From Erodium maritimum (lineage: Eukaryota; Streptophyta; Magnoliopsida; Geraniales; Geraniaceae): a DNA stretch of 64,000 nt. The stretch's first letter is position 1, and each line of letters starts with the position of its first letter. Made by a program: the position numbers and the translations under genes. Below are positions 45,901 through 56,790 of this stretch, piece by piece. The notes below the pieces were generated by a model, which ran no database searches, was not told the DNA's origin, and saw only the letters and a list, made by a program, of their open reading frames with translations. The DNA is taken from NCBI GenBank assembly GCA_963921825.1, contig OY997596.1, forward strand, positions 14,079,001 through 14,143,000. Reading direction: 5' to 3'.

Positions 45901-47153
45901 GTGGACCAAAACTGAGAGTTGCAAAGGCAGGTGATGCCTTTGTGGAGTTGGCTGATGCTTCTGGCTACCCCCTCGCGGTGATGCCATCAGCAAAGGGTCT
46001 TGTGCCGGAGCAACATACCAATTTCATTGGGACTTATTGGGGCGTTTTGAGCACCACCTTCTGTGGGGAGATTTTGGAGTCTGCTGATGCTTACCTTTTC
46101 GTCGGACCAGTATTCAATGACTTTACTACTGTCGGGTATTCAATCCTTCTCAAGACAGACAAAGCCATCATTGTGCACCCTGATCGGGTTGTGATTGGCA
46201 ATGGACCTGCATTTGGGTGTGTCTTGATGAAGGACTTCGTCAGTGCACTTGCCAAGAAGCTCAAGAGGAACCCTGTTGCTTATGAAAATTACGCTAGGAT
46301 CTATGTTCCTGAGGGGCATCCTCTCAAGTCTAAGCCCAAAGAACCTCTGAGGGTCAATGTTCTGTTCCAGCACATACAGAAAATGCTCTCTGGTGAAACT
46401 ACTGTGATTGCTGAAGTTGGGGATTCATGGTTCAACTGCCAGAAACTTAAATTGCCTCGTGATTGTGGGTAAGTGGATTGTGCTGATATACTATATTATC
46501 ATCATTGGAGTTTATGGTTTTGCCTGAGCATGTTAAACTGTGTTTGAAGATATGAGTTTCAAATGCAATATGGATCAATCGGCTGGTCAATTGGCTCAAC
46601 TCTAGGATATGCTCAAGCTGCTCCTGAGAAGCGGGTGATTGCTTGCATTGGTGATGGCAGCTTCCAGGTAAATATTATATGTTTTTTAATGATAGAAAAC
46701 CTGGTTTTTAGTGCATCGTTTTGTGGGTTCAGGTAACGGCACAAGATGTCTCAACCATGATTCGATGTGGGCAGAAGAGCATCATCTTCCTGATAAACAA
46801 TGGTGGATACACCATTGAAGTTGTGATCCATGATGGGCCCTACAATGTGATCAAGAACTGGAATTACACAGGTTTTGTGGATGCAATACACAATGGAGAA
46901 GGCAACTGTTGGACGACTACGGTATGGTTGTGAATAAGATATAGTCACATGTTTGAATGTTGTTTCTGAAAGTGTGTTGTTGTAGGCGCGATGTGAGGAA
47001 GAGCTGGTGGAGGCAATAGAGACAGCAACAGGGCCCAAGAAGGACTCATTGTGCTTCATAGAGGTGATTGTTCACAAGGACGACACCAGCAAAGAGACGC
47101 TTCAATTTGGCTCAAGGCTCTCTGCTGCCAACAGCCGTCCACCAAATCCTTAG
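42985..47153 (+). CDS. PDC: Pyruvate decarboxylase, six exons, intact
   Basis: This thiamine-diphosphate enzyme converts pyruvate to acetaldehyde and CO2 in the cytosol, the first step of ethanol fermentation, typically important under oxygen shortage. Exons are 42985-43491, 45575-45738, 45818-46468, 46550-46667, 46733-46921 and 46986-47153. All introns are GT-AG, the frame is kept throughout, and the product is 598 residues, the usual plant length. The N-terminal ThDP domain has [16 protein letters not shown] with the catalytic-type Glu, and ILHHTIG with the paired His. The C-terminal ThDP motif is GDGSFQ...INNGGYTIE. The end, ANSRPPNP, is the family's typical C-terminus. [16 protein letters not shown] is a typical plant PDC start and the TATA box agrees with it. 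Intron 1 (2,083 bp) contains a sense-oriented 1.84-kb retroelement. Confidence 0.96.
43597..45463 (+). mobile_element. ORF1-only non-LTR retroelement, copy 1, intact, in PDC intron 1
   Basis: The element spans 43609-45451 (1.84 kb) and has a perfect 12-bp target duplication, ttgggcatccct, at 43597-43608 and 45452-45463. It starts about 24 bp before its ATG, contains one uninterrupted 567-codon ORF (43633-45336) and has a 115-bp 3' UTR with aataaa at 45415-45420, ending in tttgctgatc and a run of A. No endonuclease or reverse transcriptase is encoded, so it must have been mobilised in trans, presumably by an L1-type LINE with the same tail. It lies in the same orientation as PDC. The intact ORF and perfect duplication imply a young insertion. 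Confidence 0.93.
43633..45336 (+). CDS. ORF1-like RRM/DUF4283-like protein of retroelement copy 1 (567 aa)
   Basis: This is the only protein of the retroelement in PDC intron 1. An RRM lies at about residues 26-105: RNP2 LFVCNLP, RNP1 KKYGFVFF, then [16 protein letters not shown] Pro/Ser-rich linker follows. A DUF4283-like region spans about residues 175-340 ([42 protein letters not shown]). Next come a Ser/Pro-rich acidic-to-neutral stretch and a basic tail with [11 protein letters not shown] and [15 protein letters not shown], ending TIKLFKDLG. Plant L1 ORF1 proteins are known to use RRMs for RNA binding; that role is inferred here. The start is fixed by conservation of MSLPKPPD in copy 2. 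Shorter ORFs on the opposite strand are shadows. Confidence 0.88.
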   Translation: MSLPKPPDLSPSNPSASSHSSLTPSSRLFVCNLPSDFTADHLFALFKVFGPINRAFTPTSLTSSGKKYGFVFFASSDSASEAISSLHRTALGSERLIVNFCKGPQRSAGRSPSSTPPFLQPTPTVHRSFKDVIVGSGAPSPPPPPGPPHSSAAHTCSGSPNPLKASLLRSAVIGVARVSCSASSLQADLPSSLQGLVNLHELGGRAFFICFNSQEALKSAEDSVWSELRPLFSDFFSDLCSVFDGGSFRWISMVGIPLSGWSLNSIHNIASMAGTVIAVHQCSSSFSRMDQAFALIFSRNLDPVSVSVNLVVDGSNYLVGVSEIASHLVPVAEFDSIAVFEDDSALDPEDFEEGEVRFDSDPPSPLPHASDWPTLGLAKPLTSTGSPRRGRNFPSEPFLARASSTSPRANPELALSVPDALGPEASRKASPFVSRTSTDPESESGPLALDTSAVSGPVFSVSLRPSIISNGPKPKAQEPGQQFFSSFIADIASPLGGPVSSPSRSKKKHKRIKNGRLKLARALKDVSPSRSLRKKSEAKRAWALCKSMGFTSSCSDKDTIKLFKDLG

Positions 47154-48600
47154 TAGAACTCCATTGCTGATTCCTAGGACATATGTTCAATAATAGAAGT
47201 TAGTTTTCGAATTGTTTTTGTCCTGGGGAATCTGTTTCTACTTATCAACTGTCGAATATTTGATGCAAGAAGGCATGGATTTATAGTTCAACCAAAATAA
47301 ACATCTGAAGTGTTAATCTATAAATTTGAAATATGTCTTATAGTTTAGTTGAATTAATATGAGCACAAGATCAGAGCAACGACAATAATTACTTATTACT
47401 AGGCCTGAAGCAATAAGAGATACTTGATGAAGATAGATCTTACAATTGATTATACTTGTTCCTAGGAATGGTAATGGGGCTGGTATGGGGAAGGGATCAT
47501 GATCCCTATTCGTGCCCCGTTTACCATCCCAGTCATCTAATCTAGAGGTGTTTGAAATTGGCCCATAGCCCAGTCCTTCTAATCAATCCGTCTCACTGGT
47601 GCCCAGTGGGTTTTCCCTCATGGGTTAAGGGGACGGGGTAAGGTACATAATTATCAAACTCGGAGTGAGCGGTCTGGGTAACTGATCAGTGACCTGATTT
47701 CCTACACAACCCGGACCACCCAAATATGGTACAAGTCCAAGGCCTAGGGCACTCTTGTAATTTAATTACTTTTACAGATGAAAAAGAAGATTGATGACAT
47801 GATATTTTAAAGATGATTACAAATATTTTAATAGAACATAGTTTTGTATTGAGTTAAGCTCATCTTTTATAATCATATTTAGTTTTAGGTCAACTTGAAC
47901 TCCCTGTTTCACTAATACTTGAACCTTTGGTAAAATTTTAATAAGGCAGAGAGTTTTTTTTTTATCATAAGTGACTAAATTGAGAGCTTATAAGTACTCT
48001 TTGATGACTTTTTAATGATTTTTTGACAAATAAAAAAATTGAAAGTATATGTGCTAGTACTTACGGTGAATGTGATCAATTGTTAACAAATTCGGATAGG
48101 TAGGTCCAACCCAATGAACCGACCCATAATCTAGACGGGCGGGTTCAAAAGGTCCCTTTTGGGGCCTAGGGTTGGGAGTGGTCTAAAGTTTTTTAACCGG
48201 GTCATTACAGGCCAGTTCAAAATTTTGGCCACGGGGCCGGGCCCCAGCCCATGGACACCCCAACTCGTACCCGTCTCGTGCCTATTTTCGCCCCATGCCG
48301 CTTTTTCCTCGTACCCGTCGGGGAATCCTCGAATTCCCGTGTTTGCCCCAAAATCTTCAAAAGTTGTTGTTAAGGTGAATTTTAATAATTGACAACTTCA
48401 ATTTTTTAGAAAATGAAGGACAAACAGACAAACGCTAACAAAAAAAAGTCATTTTTCTTACGGCTTCTAAAAAATAACCTTTTTGGAAGACAAAAATTAA
48501 ACATAGTCTCATTGTATCGACCACCTCTCTAGATTTTATCGTATGAAATGAACTGGAGGTTATGACGCTCCTTTGGATGAATCAATTTGAATCAGTCAAA
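47154..48600. other. PDC 3' flank and a degraded hAT-like GC-rich sequence
   Basis: After the PDC stop, an aataat near 47,189 could serve polyadenylation. At about 47,465 the phrase taggaatggtaatggggctg resembles the terminal repeat of the hAT-like element at 4396-5449. Similar GC-rich sequence (cccgtctcgtgcc, cgccccatgccg) lies at about 48,265-48,345. The second end could not be placed. No gene is supported. Confidence 0.35.
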
Positions 48601-49183
48601 GTGTGTGTCTCCGGATCGAGCTGTGGTGGCTGCCGGATGCTTCGTTTGTCGTAAGGTTAGTGTTGTCCGTAAGGTTGGTGGGTCGTGATCCGGTTACCAA
48701 AGTATTGGAAGTCCCGAGTAGCTCTCGTCTGGTGGTGGATGGGGTTAGTAAATGGGACCGTTTCAATCCTCACGTTTTGTCCTCACATGGAGGTCTCGAT
48801 GATTCTGACTCAAGAATCGAGACCGTTTCATTTTGAAGCAGTACGAGCCGGAAGAGGTCCCAATGGTTTTGTTGCAGGAATCGTGATCGTTTTGGTTCGT
48901 TCGTTGGTATCACATGTTTAGGTGAGGTGGTTCGCGAGTAACGTTACTTTCAAGACTTATGAAGTGGTACGAGGGTAGTCTCGAACTTTGTCTGTCTTTT
49001 GTGGTTATTTGTGGGCTGCGTCCCTACTGTTCTTTTTGTTTTGGTTCTGGCTTGTGTGCCTTGTTGCTCTTTTGAGCCTGTTTTGGTCTTGGGACGATCC
49101 CTTTCTGAGGTTGATCTCCTGCCTTGTTTTCCTGTCTCAGGAAAGCAAAGGTTTAATAAATTTTCGCTCATCAAAAAAAAAAC
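48601..49183 (+). mobile_element. Non-LTR retroelement 3' end
   Basis: The stretch ends ggtttaataaattttcgctcatcaaaaaaaaaa at about 49,183, the LINE-like tail type of this window. A 77-codon ORF at 48603-48836 is the end of an unrecognised coding region. No RT motif is visible; it may be another ORF1-type fragment. The 5' boundary is uncertain. Confidence 0.45.
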
Positions 49184-49189
49184 TATCTT

Positions 49190-50340
49190 CTATCACTAAG
49201 GTAAGGTTTCTTCAGGCAAATCAAGACATCTAACCGGATTAATTTTCGATTCGACATGTTTCGCCTAGAGGTTTTGGTCCATGGCCTCACCGTTTTAGCA
49301 ATTCTTATTTATTTTTACTTAATCCACTTAACTAGCAAAATGACTTGTATACCCTTAGTAAAATATAATATGATTTAGCATGTTATTTTCTTTTTCTTTC
49401 CTAAAATATAAGAAGTCAGATGACAATTATACCTTTACTGAAACTTAACCCAAAATGTTTCTCTGTTGGGATTCGAATTCCCCGTATTATGTTCAAAATC
49501 ATCTTCATGGATGTCTTCCAATCCACAACAACGGTTCGATATTAGGCGCGACGTCGCCACGAAATCGGGAAACAGAGTATGGGGGTGTAGGTAGTTGGTT
49601 TAATGTGGGTGTAGATAGTTGGTTTATTGTGGATAGTCCAGAACTCCCAATTTGAAATCGAGCAACATTCTTACGTCGTCTGTTGGTTTAATGTGGGTGT
49701 AGACAATTGATGATTATGTTGTTGGATCCGTATCGGAAGGAAGTAAGGGATTTCCACCCAATTCGTGTTTTCAGTACTCCCCCAAAACTCCAATTGGGGA
49801 TAAGTCGACTTTCGTTGGGGATTTTTATCGGGGGTTACTTAACACAGTATCCGAATTTTTATTCCCAGTATGTGGAAGTTAGGAAGAAATGTTCTGGTGT
49901 AATGGTTTTTGTCCCTTCTACCAAGCTATAATCCTTCGTAAATATGGAGCGAACCTAGAAATTGTAATGATTTGAGTGGCCGACCATGTGGACCAGTAGA
50001 ACAAGAACCATTAGATGGAGAAAAAACAACAATAATTCGTCCTTAGTTGAAGCCATTAATAACCAAAGAAAGACATTTGAAAGCCTATATCTACAGAAAA
50101 ATTGAACCACAAGAATTGAAAGGAACATAAGAATTCTACCTTGGGCCTTTATTTGGACTTTTAGTAAAAGCTTTTTACCTTGGGTCCTTATTTGGAATTT
50201 CTCTAAAAGCCCATAAAACATTGGTTACTGTTGCAAAAAAATTATGATATCGGCCCTAATCTTTTCCCAAAACGACTTCGTTTGCTCATATAATTTAAGT
50301 GAATAAATACCCATATGTTCATATTTTTCACAAAGGAAAA
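49190..50340. other. Intergenic DNA without a recognised gene
   Basis: Short ORFs (49455-49655, 49707-49931, 49955-50221 minus) show no domain. A phrase (tggtttaatgtgggtgtag) recurs near 49,600 and 49,683. No terminal repeats were recognised. Confidence 0.4.
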
Positions 50341-50486
50341 AACAATGGCTGAAAAAAAAATATTATCGTCTCTCACAAACCCTAAACCAAAAAGCTCCTA
50401 ATCTGCCTCCGAGATGACACCAATAGAAGATCTCAGGCTAGATCACTGTCTGAAAAGACGAGATTCTTCCTGAAAACCTTTTCCAA

Positions 50487-52363
50487 CAAAACCGGATCGA
50501 CCATCATCCTCTACAGTTGTTCGTGTTGAAAATAACGACTCTAACTATGATGTTCCACAAATGTATGATGTTCCGATTATGAGAGGAAAAAAGTAAGTGA
50601 AGACTGAGTAAATGAAATCAATCCAAATCATGGAACCCATCCCTCTCCCCTTAACAAATTATGCTGGTGGTTTTGAGTCTGAAAGCTATAGCGAGGAATT
50701 GTTAGCCTCAGTGCCCTTAGTACAATCGTAAATGTCAAATTCTAAATATCATCGTTGGTAGTATAATAAAGCGGCTTTTAATATTACTTAAGTGTTGGAG
50801 TAATATGTCGTGTGTGTTTCCGATTTATGCCCACCATGCGAATAGAACTATAGATCAAGAAGGATCACACACGATGAGGTCCCTAGTCAATAGTCTTCGC
50901 TGGAAGCTACTACTATGAAATATGACTCTTCATGGCTTACGTTCTATTGGCCATAGGAAAGGGTTCCGGAGTCCGATCATAGACATCATGTGGGACATGA
51001 TGTTGAACGACCCGACCTGAATATGTTCCATAGATTAAGTCATGAACATATTCAGAGTCGTTGCCTGTCAGGTATCCTTAGACCGAGGAGTCTATATGAT
51101 TGATATGCAGTAAACAACCAATTTTGACATGAAATCCCAACGTTGCACCGTGACTGGGCTTCCATAACGGGCAGGATTGGCTTGGGGAATGACTGCATGA
51201 GTGACATGATAAACGGCTAAGGGATTTATCCCTCATACTGCGGTATGGGAAAGATATCTGGTTCACGGCCGCTTGATCGAGAGTGACTGACAGGAAAGCA
51301 TGGCCATGCACATGATACAGTGTATCATAAGGTTAGTCATCTCATATATCAAGGAACATTGATTGAGAATAATAAGGATGACGACTCTATGCCTTATCTT
51401 AATCAGGATATCGGAGATAAGGGATAATGACAAGGACGGCGGAAAGGTCAGAATCGACAGGGGGCGATTCGTTATGCAGGGTCAGACGATACTGAGTCTC
51501 GTCAGTCGCCACATTAGTACGATCAAGTAAAATGGGATTTTACGTTGATGTCGCCGACATGCATAGACCTAAGGGTCACACCGACAATTTGATACTCGTT
51601 AAGAACATGACGAACCTATGTTGGAGGGAATAGTGGCGTGGATCGCCAAAGTGGACCGACTAGCATATTGGGCTCGGCATGGGCTCTCTTGGATAGGCCT
51701 ATGGCCGGCCCACATAGGCTAGGAAAAACAAGGACTTAATCATTAGATGACTAATTAGTCTTGTTGACCAAAAATGGGTGGCACCCAATTTCCACTAAAC
51801 TAATAAACTTGGATATTTGTTACCTCCACCTTGCACCTAGACTTGGACAATTGTCTAATGTTGGGAGTTAAGTGAGTCCACTTAACTAAACATGCAAGAG
51901 AGGTTGGAGAATACAACATGCATGTGTAGAGAAAGAAAGAGAACAACTTCTTCTTCTTCTCCTACTTGGCCGAACCCCCCTTCAAGCTTCAAGGTTGTTT
52001 GTGCATGTTCTTGACTCATCAAACTCAAGAACTACGTTGGATTTGATTTCATCTCGGATACGTAGGCGTCCAAGGGACTCAAGCCGAGGATTTCGTTGGT
52101 GTTCTACCTCTCTTTTCTTCAAGAATTAGCAAGGTGATGTTCTTGAAACCTTGCTGAATTTTCAGTTTTGTTCTTCATATTTGGTAGTGTTAATTTACTT
52201 GATTTGTGGTTAATTTCCGCTGCAATTCTTGTTTTTCGTATCCACGACATCGAGTTCCAACAGGAATGTATTTACGTTGGTCTTGCAAGTTATTTTGATG
52301 CAGACGTGATTGAGTTGCCTTCAGATTCTAAAGAGCATGATGTTTTTTATGGAAAAATATGAT
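50487..52363 (+). pseudogene. Unrecognised coding remnant split by a Copia solo LTR
   Basis: Bases 50653-50699, joined with the sequence after the LTR and its duplicated ggaat, give a continuous host frame: YAGGFESESYSEE continues into CIYVGLASYFDADVIELPSD, with a stop at 52360-52362. The acidic, Ser/Glu-rich character resembles the N-terminal part of some Mutator-like transposases, but that is only a guess. Stops occur further upstream (about 50,590-50,610). Confidence 0.35.
50695..52267 (-). mobile_element. Copia solo LTR, inverted, related to the LTR at 30319
   Basis: Positions 50700-52262 (1,563 bp) open with tgttagcctcagtgccc and close with gagttccaaca, the reverse complement of the family LTR ends. 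A perfect target duplication ggaat lies at 50695-50699 and 52263-52267. The sequence is clearly diverged from the young copies. It interrupts a short coding remnant. Confidence 0.87.
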
Positions 52364-53074
52364 GTATAATTTATGAACAGTTTTATTATCGAACTATGTT
52401 TTGGATTTAAATTTATTCAGATTCATAGTTTTCATATATTGTGTTATTTGCTGAAATGTGTGAGAGCAGAATCGGTCTTCGGAATTGCCAAGTAAACTTT
52501 AAATCAATGCTAAGGAAAAATAGGGACAGAGAAATAGAAACCACCGCTTATGATTATTCTGAATAACGAGAGAGGTAGATGTGTATCCACGCATATTACC
52601 TGTGCACCCATATGCTTAATCGACTACTAGCTGAAGCGGCGCACCTACCCTCAACCAAAGACGTCATCGAACATTCCTTCAGTAAACATACATATCATTT
52701 ATTAAAATTTAACTGTCAGTTACACAATTTCAGGGGCTTTAATATAATATAAAGTTACACATTTATATGTAAGTTACACTATATTTCCGAGCTTTATTAT
52801 AAAATAACTATTTTCAACATTTTAAAGGAGGCTCTCTTCAAAAACGGGTTCGAGATAACATACTACAGTCAATGACTTCCGAAATCGATTCACTTCTATT
52901 TAGTTTCGTAACACTTCAAGCTGAAAGAGAACAATGCAAGAAGCTCGCATTTATCATTTTTAGGAATATCATTTTCCCTTACACCGGCTGAAGCTGGTAA
53001 GAGGGAAAATGACATTGTTCGTGAAAAATTGCCAAAAGGTCCGTTGTCGACTGCTACTTGTATGAGATTTTAAT
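52364..53074. other. AT-rich intergenic DNA
   Basis: No gene was recognised. A similar phrase, ttacacatttatatgtaagttac, spans about 52,755-52,780, and part of it recurs near 52,720. Confidence 0.4.
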
Positions 53075-53100
53075 GGGGGGGGGGGGGGGGGGGGGGGGGG
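53075..53100 (+). repeat. Mononucleotide run of 26 G
   Basis: A pure G26 tract lies exactly at the 5' boundary of the LINE-derived sequence that follows. Such tracts are rare in plant DNA and length-unstable in sequencing. Confidence 0.95.
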
Positions 53101-53903
53101 AGCTGCCTCATCGAGTTGGGCTCGAGTTCTATGGGTTAAAGGCGTCCCCTAAGTTATGTACCCTTATGTGTGGATATTGGTGCATAATGCGGTACCCGCT
53201 CTATATTTTTTAGAAGCTCGAGGTTGCAGTATATCCTTGTTTGCGATGAGATGCTACTTTTGCAAGCGGATCTTTGAGGATCAAAATCACATTTTCCCCC
53301 ATTGCGACTACGCTTGGGTTTTATGGGGGATTAGCTATGACTGGTAGGGAATGAATTGGGTTATACCGGCAAATGTTGGAGCGTGCGTGTTTATGTGGGA
53401 AGGTATGGCCTCTCGAGACTGGTGGAAGGTTGGGTGGTAGTAGGCTATGCTACTTTTTGGAGTCTGTGGATCTGCGGGAATAATGTGACATATTGAGCTA
53501 AGGTCAATCCTGTGGATAGGGTATTACTCATGTCTACTGAGGCCGGGCATTGGTGGGAACTCTGGCTGCAATAATTGGGATATTGCTTGGTAGGTGATCG
53601 GAGAAGCATGGTTGGTAGGAGTAGTGATTGGATCGTCTCACGAGCTGTTGAGTGTGCTAGAAAGCGTTGTGGTCAGGGAGGTTCAGTTCATATTACCTGA
53701 TGCCCTCTTGGTTTCTAGTCGAGGTGTGATTTTGGTAGAGGACCAATTTTCCTCTAGTATGGCTGTGTTTCGGGTGTGTTTGTTCTGATTGTTTTGATGT
53801 TCTTTCATTTTTTGAACTTGATCTTGTAGGGTTGATCAGTTCCGCTTTGTATATGTTTTCCATATGCGAAGTTAAATAATTTCATTTCTTATCGAAAGAA
53901 ACA
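53101..53903 (+). mobile_element. 5'-truncated LINE, RT zinc-binding (zf-RVT) end
   Basis: The ORF at 53156-53347 reads WILVHNAVPALYFLEARG, then CYFCKRIFEDQNHIFPHCDYAWVLW. This is the plant zf-RVT pattern (C-x2-C...H-x3-C) found at the C-terminus of L1 reverse transcriptases. Frames are interrupted. The sequence ends aaataatttcatttcttatcgaaagaaa. No target duplication was seen. Confidence 0.7.
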
Positions 53904-54084
53904 CTAATTACTAACTACAATCCTAGATTCATGAACTTTAATGACACATACACAGAGTATAAGCAAATAATATGGTTGTCTGGCAAAATATAAACATATA
54001 AAGCATCAAATAAATAACTAAGAATATATGGGAGGATGAAAAATGTTTCTTTTATTACAAAAATGGCTTCATATTCTTTTTTTT
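53904..54084. other. Short AT-rich spacer between LINE fragments
   Basis: No feature was recognised; an antisense 64-codon ORF is low-complexity. Confidence 0.4.
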
Positions 54085-56660
54085 GTTGATAGATGATGGT
54101 TTTATTCATAGATTCGAAATAAAGAATTTACAAAGCAAGAGGTAAAGACATCAAAATAACCTCCAAAGACAAGAACAACCAAAGGAAAAGAAAGATCATC
54201 TTTTAGAATAAGAAACAAGAAAGAGAGAAGGAGAGAAGGAGAGGTCAGCCAAAGAGTAATATTAGCCTCCTCAATCAGATCCCCAGCCATCATGCAAATG
54301 CTGAAACTATGGAGCTGAAGCTTGCAGAAAATTTTGTCTAAAGCCTCGACTTGATGCCTGAAAACACCTGAGTTCCTCTGCAACAAAATATGCGAAACAC
54401 AAAGGTAGCCAACCTTGACTCAGATCTTCCACCATCTTTTCCTTCCCGACCCTCTCCAAGCAGAAGTCAAGGTTACACAATCAGTAGCAATGACCCAAAA
54501 AATAGACCACCAGGAATAGACTTTTGATCACAATAACAAAGCATAATCACAATGCAAGAAGAGATGAGGGGAATCTTCGAAAACACCACCACAGATACTG
54601 CAAAGCATGTCACTGAGAGAAACGTGCATACCTCGCTCCTCCAAGAAATATTTGGTGGGAACTACGTTATGAGCCAGTAACGAAACCAGAGAACTATAAT
54701 TAGGGGGGAGATTCTTGACCCAAAGGAAGCTAGTCCAAGGGACTGGAGAAGTGGAAGAATATTCAAGTAGGAGGAAGGCAGAGGCTGAAGAGAAACCAAA
54801 CTCTCTCTGGGACTAAATGACCACATCGGGGGAGTCAGGTCTAATACAAATAGAGCTCAACAAATCCATAAGAGAAGTCGAATCATCCCACTCATAAGAG
54901 AATAATAAAGAATGACGATAATCAATGTTCTAAGAACCATCCTGCCAAATCTCTCCAATACGAAACCATTTACCCGGATAAATAAGATAGAGTCTAGGAA
55001 AACAATAACGAAGGGCTATGGGACCAACCTAAACTTCTTGCCAGAAGCGAATACGATCCCCAAATCCTACTCTCCAATGCAGACTCTGATTACCAAAAAG
55101 ATTCCTGAAGGCCGAAAGATCAGATAAAGCCATAATATGACTGAAAAGGAATGATGAACCTGGCTTATCAAAAGTAGTTAGATCCCAATCAGCCAAACTG
55201 CAACCAAACTTAGAACAAAGTACCCGTTTCCAGAGAGAGTTTTTTTCAGAGGCAAAGAGCCAGAACCATTTAACTAGTAAGCTGTGATTAACCCTTTCCA
55301 GACCCCTGATGCCCAAACCACCTTCATTCTTAGACCTGCAAACAGAGGACCAACGAAGTTTACAAAACACCCGAGAATGAGCCCTGTTATGCCACAAGAA
55401 ACGATGCCTCCAAGCTTCCAACTCTCTTATAACACTTTTAGGAGCGCTGAAAAGGACAAAGAAAATAGGCAAAGCGGATAAGAGATCAAAACAAACCTGT
55501 CTGACATAGAGAGATCCTTGTTTTTACAAAGAGCAAGAGAGTCCTTAAACTTTTGAATAACAAGGGCCCAAACAGAGACTCGTCTTGGATTTGCTCCCAA
55601 ACTAAATCCAAGGTATTTAATGGGAAGAGAACCCACTAAACAACCCAAAGAAGAAGCAACAGTCTCCTGGGTACAAGATCGAGCATTCAGAAGAATGGTT
55701 GTGGATTTATCGAAATTGATCTTAAGGCCCGAGCTCAACTGAAAAGTAAGGAGAGTACTCTAGAGTCTTAAGAGATCATCAAACGAGCATTTAAAAAAAA
55801 GCAGGGTGTCATCTGCAAACTGCAAATGTGAAATAACAGGGCCTGAGGATCCTATCTGAACACCATAAAAGTCTCCCAAACCGATTCCCTTCTCCAAAAC
55901 CTGGTGAAGACCTTCAGTTGCAAGCAAGAAGAAAAAGGGGGGAAGGGGCAGCCTTGGAAAATCTCAATAAGAATGGGGAAGTCTTGACTGGGAGAGCCAT
56001 TCACAAGCACTGCTACAAAAGCCTTAAAACATGCAGCCATCCAAGAACGCCACTTCGGCCCGAAATCCATAGCAGACATCATTTCCTCCACAAAATCCCA
56101 AAGGACTTTATGAAAGGCCTTTTCAGAATAAAGCTTAAGGACTACCACTTCCTCCCTGGACTTGAGAATCAATTCGATAACCTCAGAAGCAATCAAAATT
56201 CCGTCAACTAGTTGCCTGCCTGCAACAAACCCTGATTGGGAATCACTGATAATGTCATCTGAAACCCGACGGAGCCCATTAGAGAGGACCTTAGTTAGGA
56301 TTTTGTAGGGGACTGAGATAAGATTGATGGGTCTGAAGTCTTGAGAACTCTCCGCATTACGATGCTTAAGAATTAAGGTGAGGAACGTGGAATTGAGTCC
56401 CTTGCCCATGGTTCCTGAAATAAAGAAAATTAGAAAAGAACCTCAACAAGTCTTCCTTGATAGTGTCCCAACACACCTTGAAGAAAAGAAGAGAAAACCC
56501 ATCCGTCCCCGTGGCTTTCTCCGTTCCACAGTCCAAAATAGCAGGAAGAATTTCATCTTGCGTGAACGGATCTTCCAAAAAGGAGGTCTGGAAAGCTGTC
56601 AGTCTAGAGAAAGGGAGTGGAGTAAGTGGGACACGGGAACCACTTGGTCTTCATAACCGA
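54080..56660 (-). mobile_element. 5'-truncated L1-type LINE with reverse transcriptase, degraded
   Basis: Read on the minus strand, the RT domain runs from about 56,650: EDPFTQDEILPAILDCGTEK, KATGTDGFSLLFFK, then SSQDFRPINLISVPYKILTK, SDSQSGFVAGRQLVDGILIA and IEIFQGCPFPPF, the degraded G-L-RQGCPLSP block. It is followed by DKSTTILLNARSC, GLGIRGLERVNHSLLVKW and later RT-connection sequence to about 54,100. The tail is ctatgaataaaaccatcatctatcaacaaaaaaaag. The expected FADD box falls in a damaged stretch near 55.8 kb. Several frameshifts and stops are present. ORF1 and the endonuclease domain are missing (5' truncation). Confidence 0.88.
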
Positions 56661-56690
56661 GAGCTAAAATGTTTCGTAGCATGGCGCTTA

Positions 56691-56790
56691 ATTTCTTGAA
56701 GCTCTAATGTTTGCTACTTTATGGAAGAACCGGGAGCAAACATCTACATGCTTGTTCCATGTTAGGAATGATTTTTTACTCCATATGTTG
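56691..56790. repeat. 100-bp direct repeat, copy A (left of the Copia fragment)
   Basis: atttcttgaagctctaatg...ttactccatatgttg. About 95% identical to 58736-58835. Confidence 0.85.
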
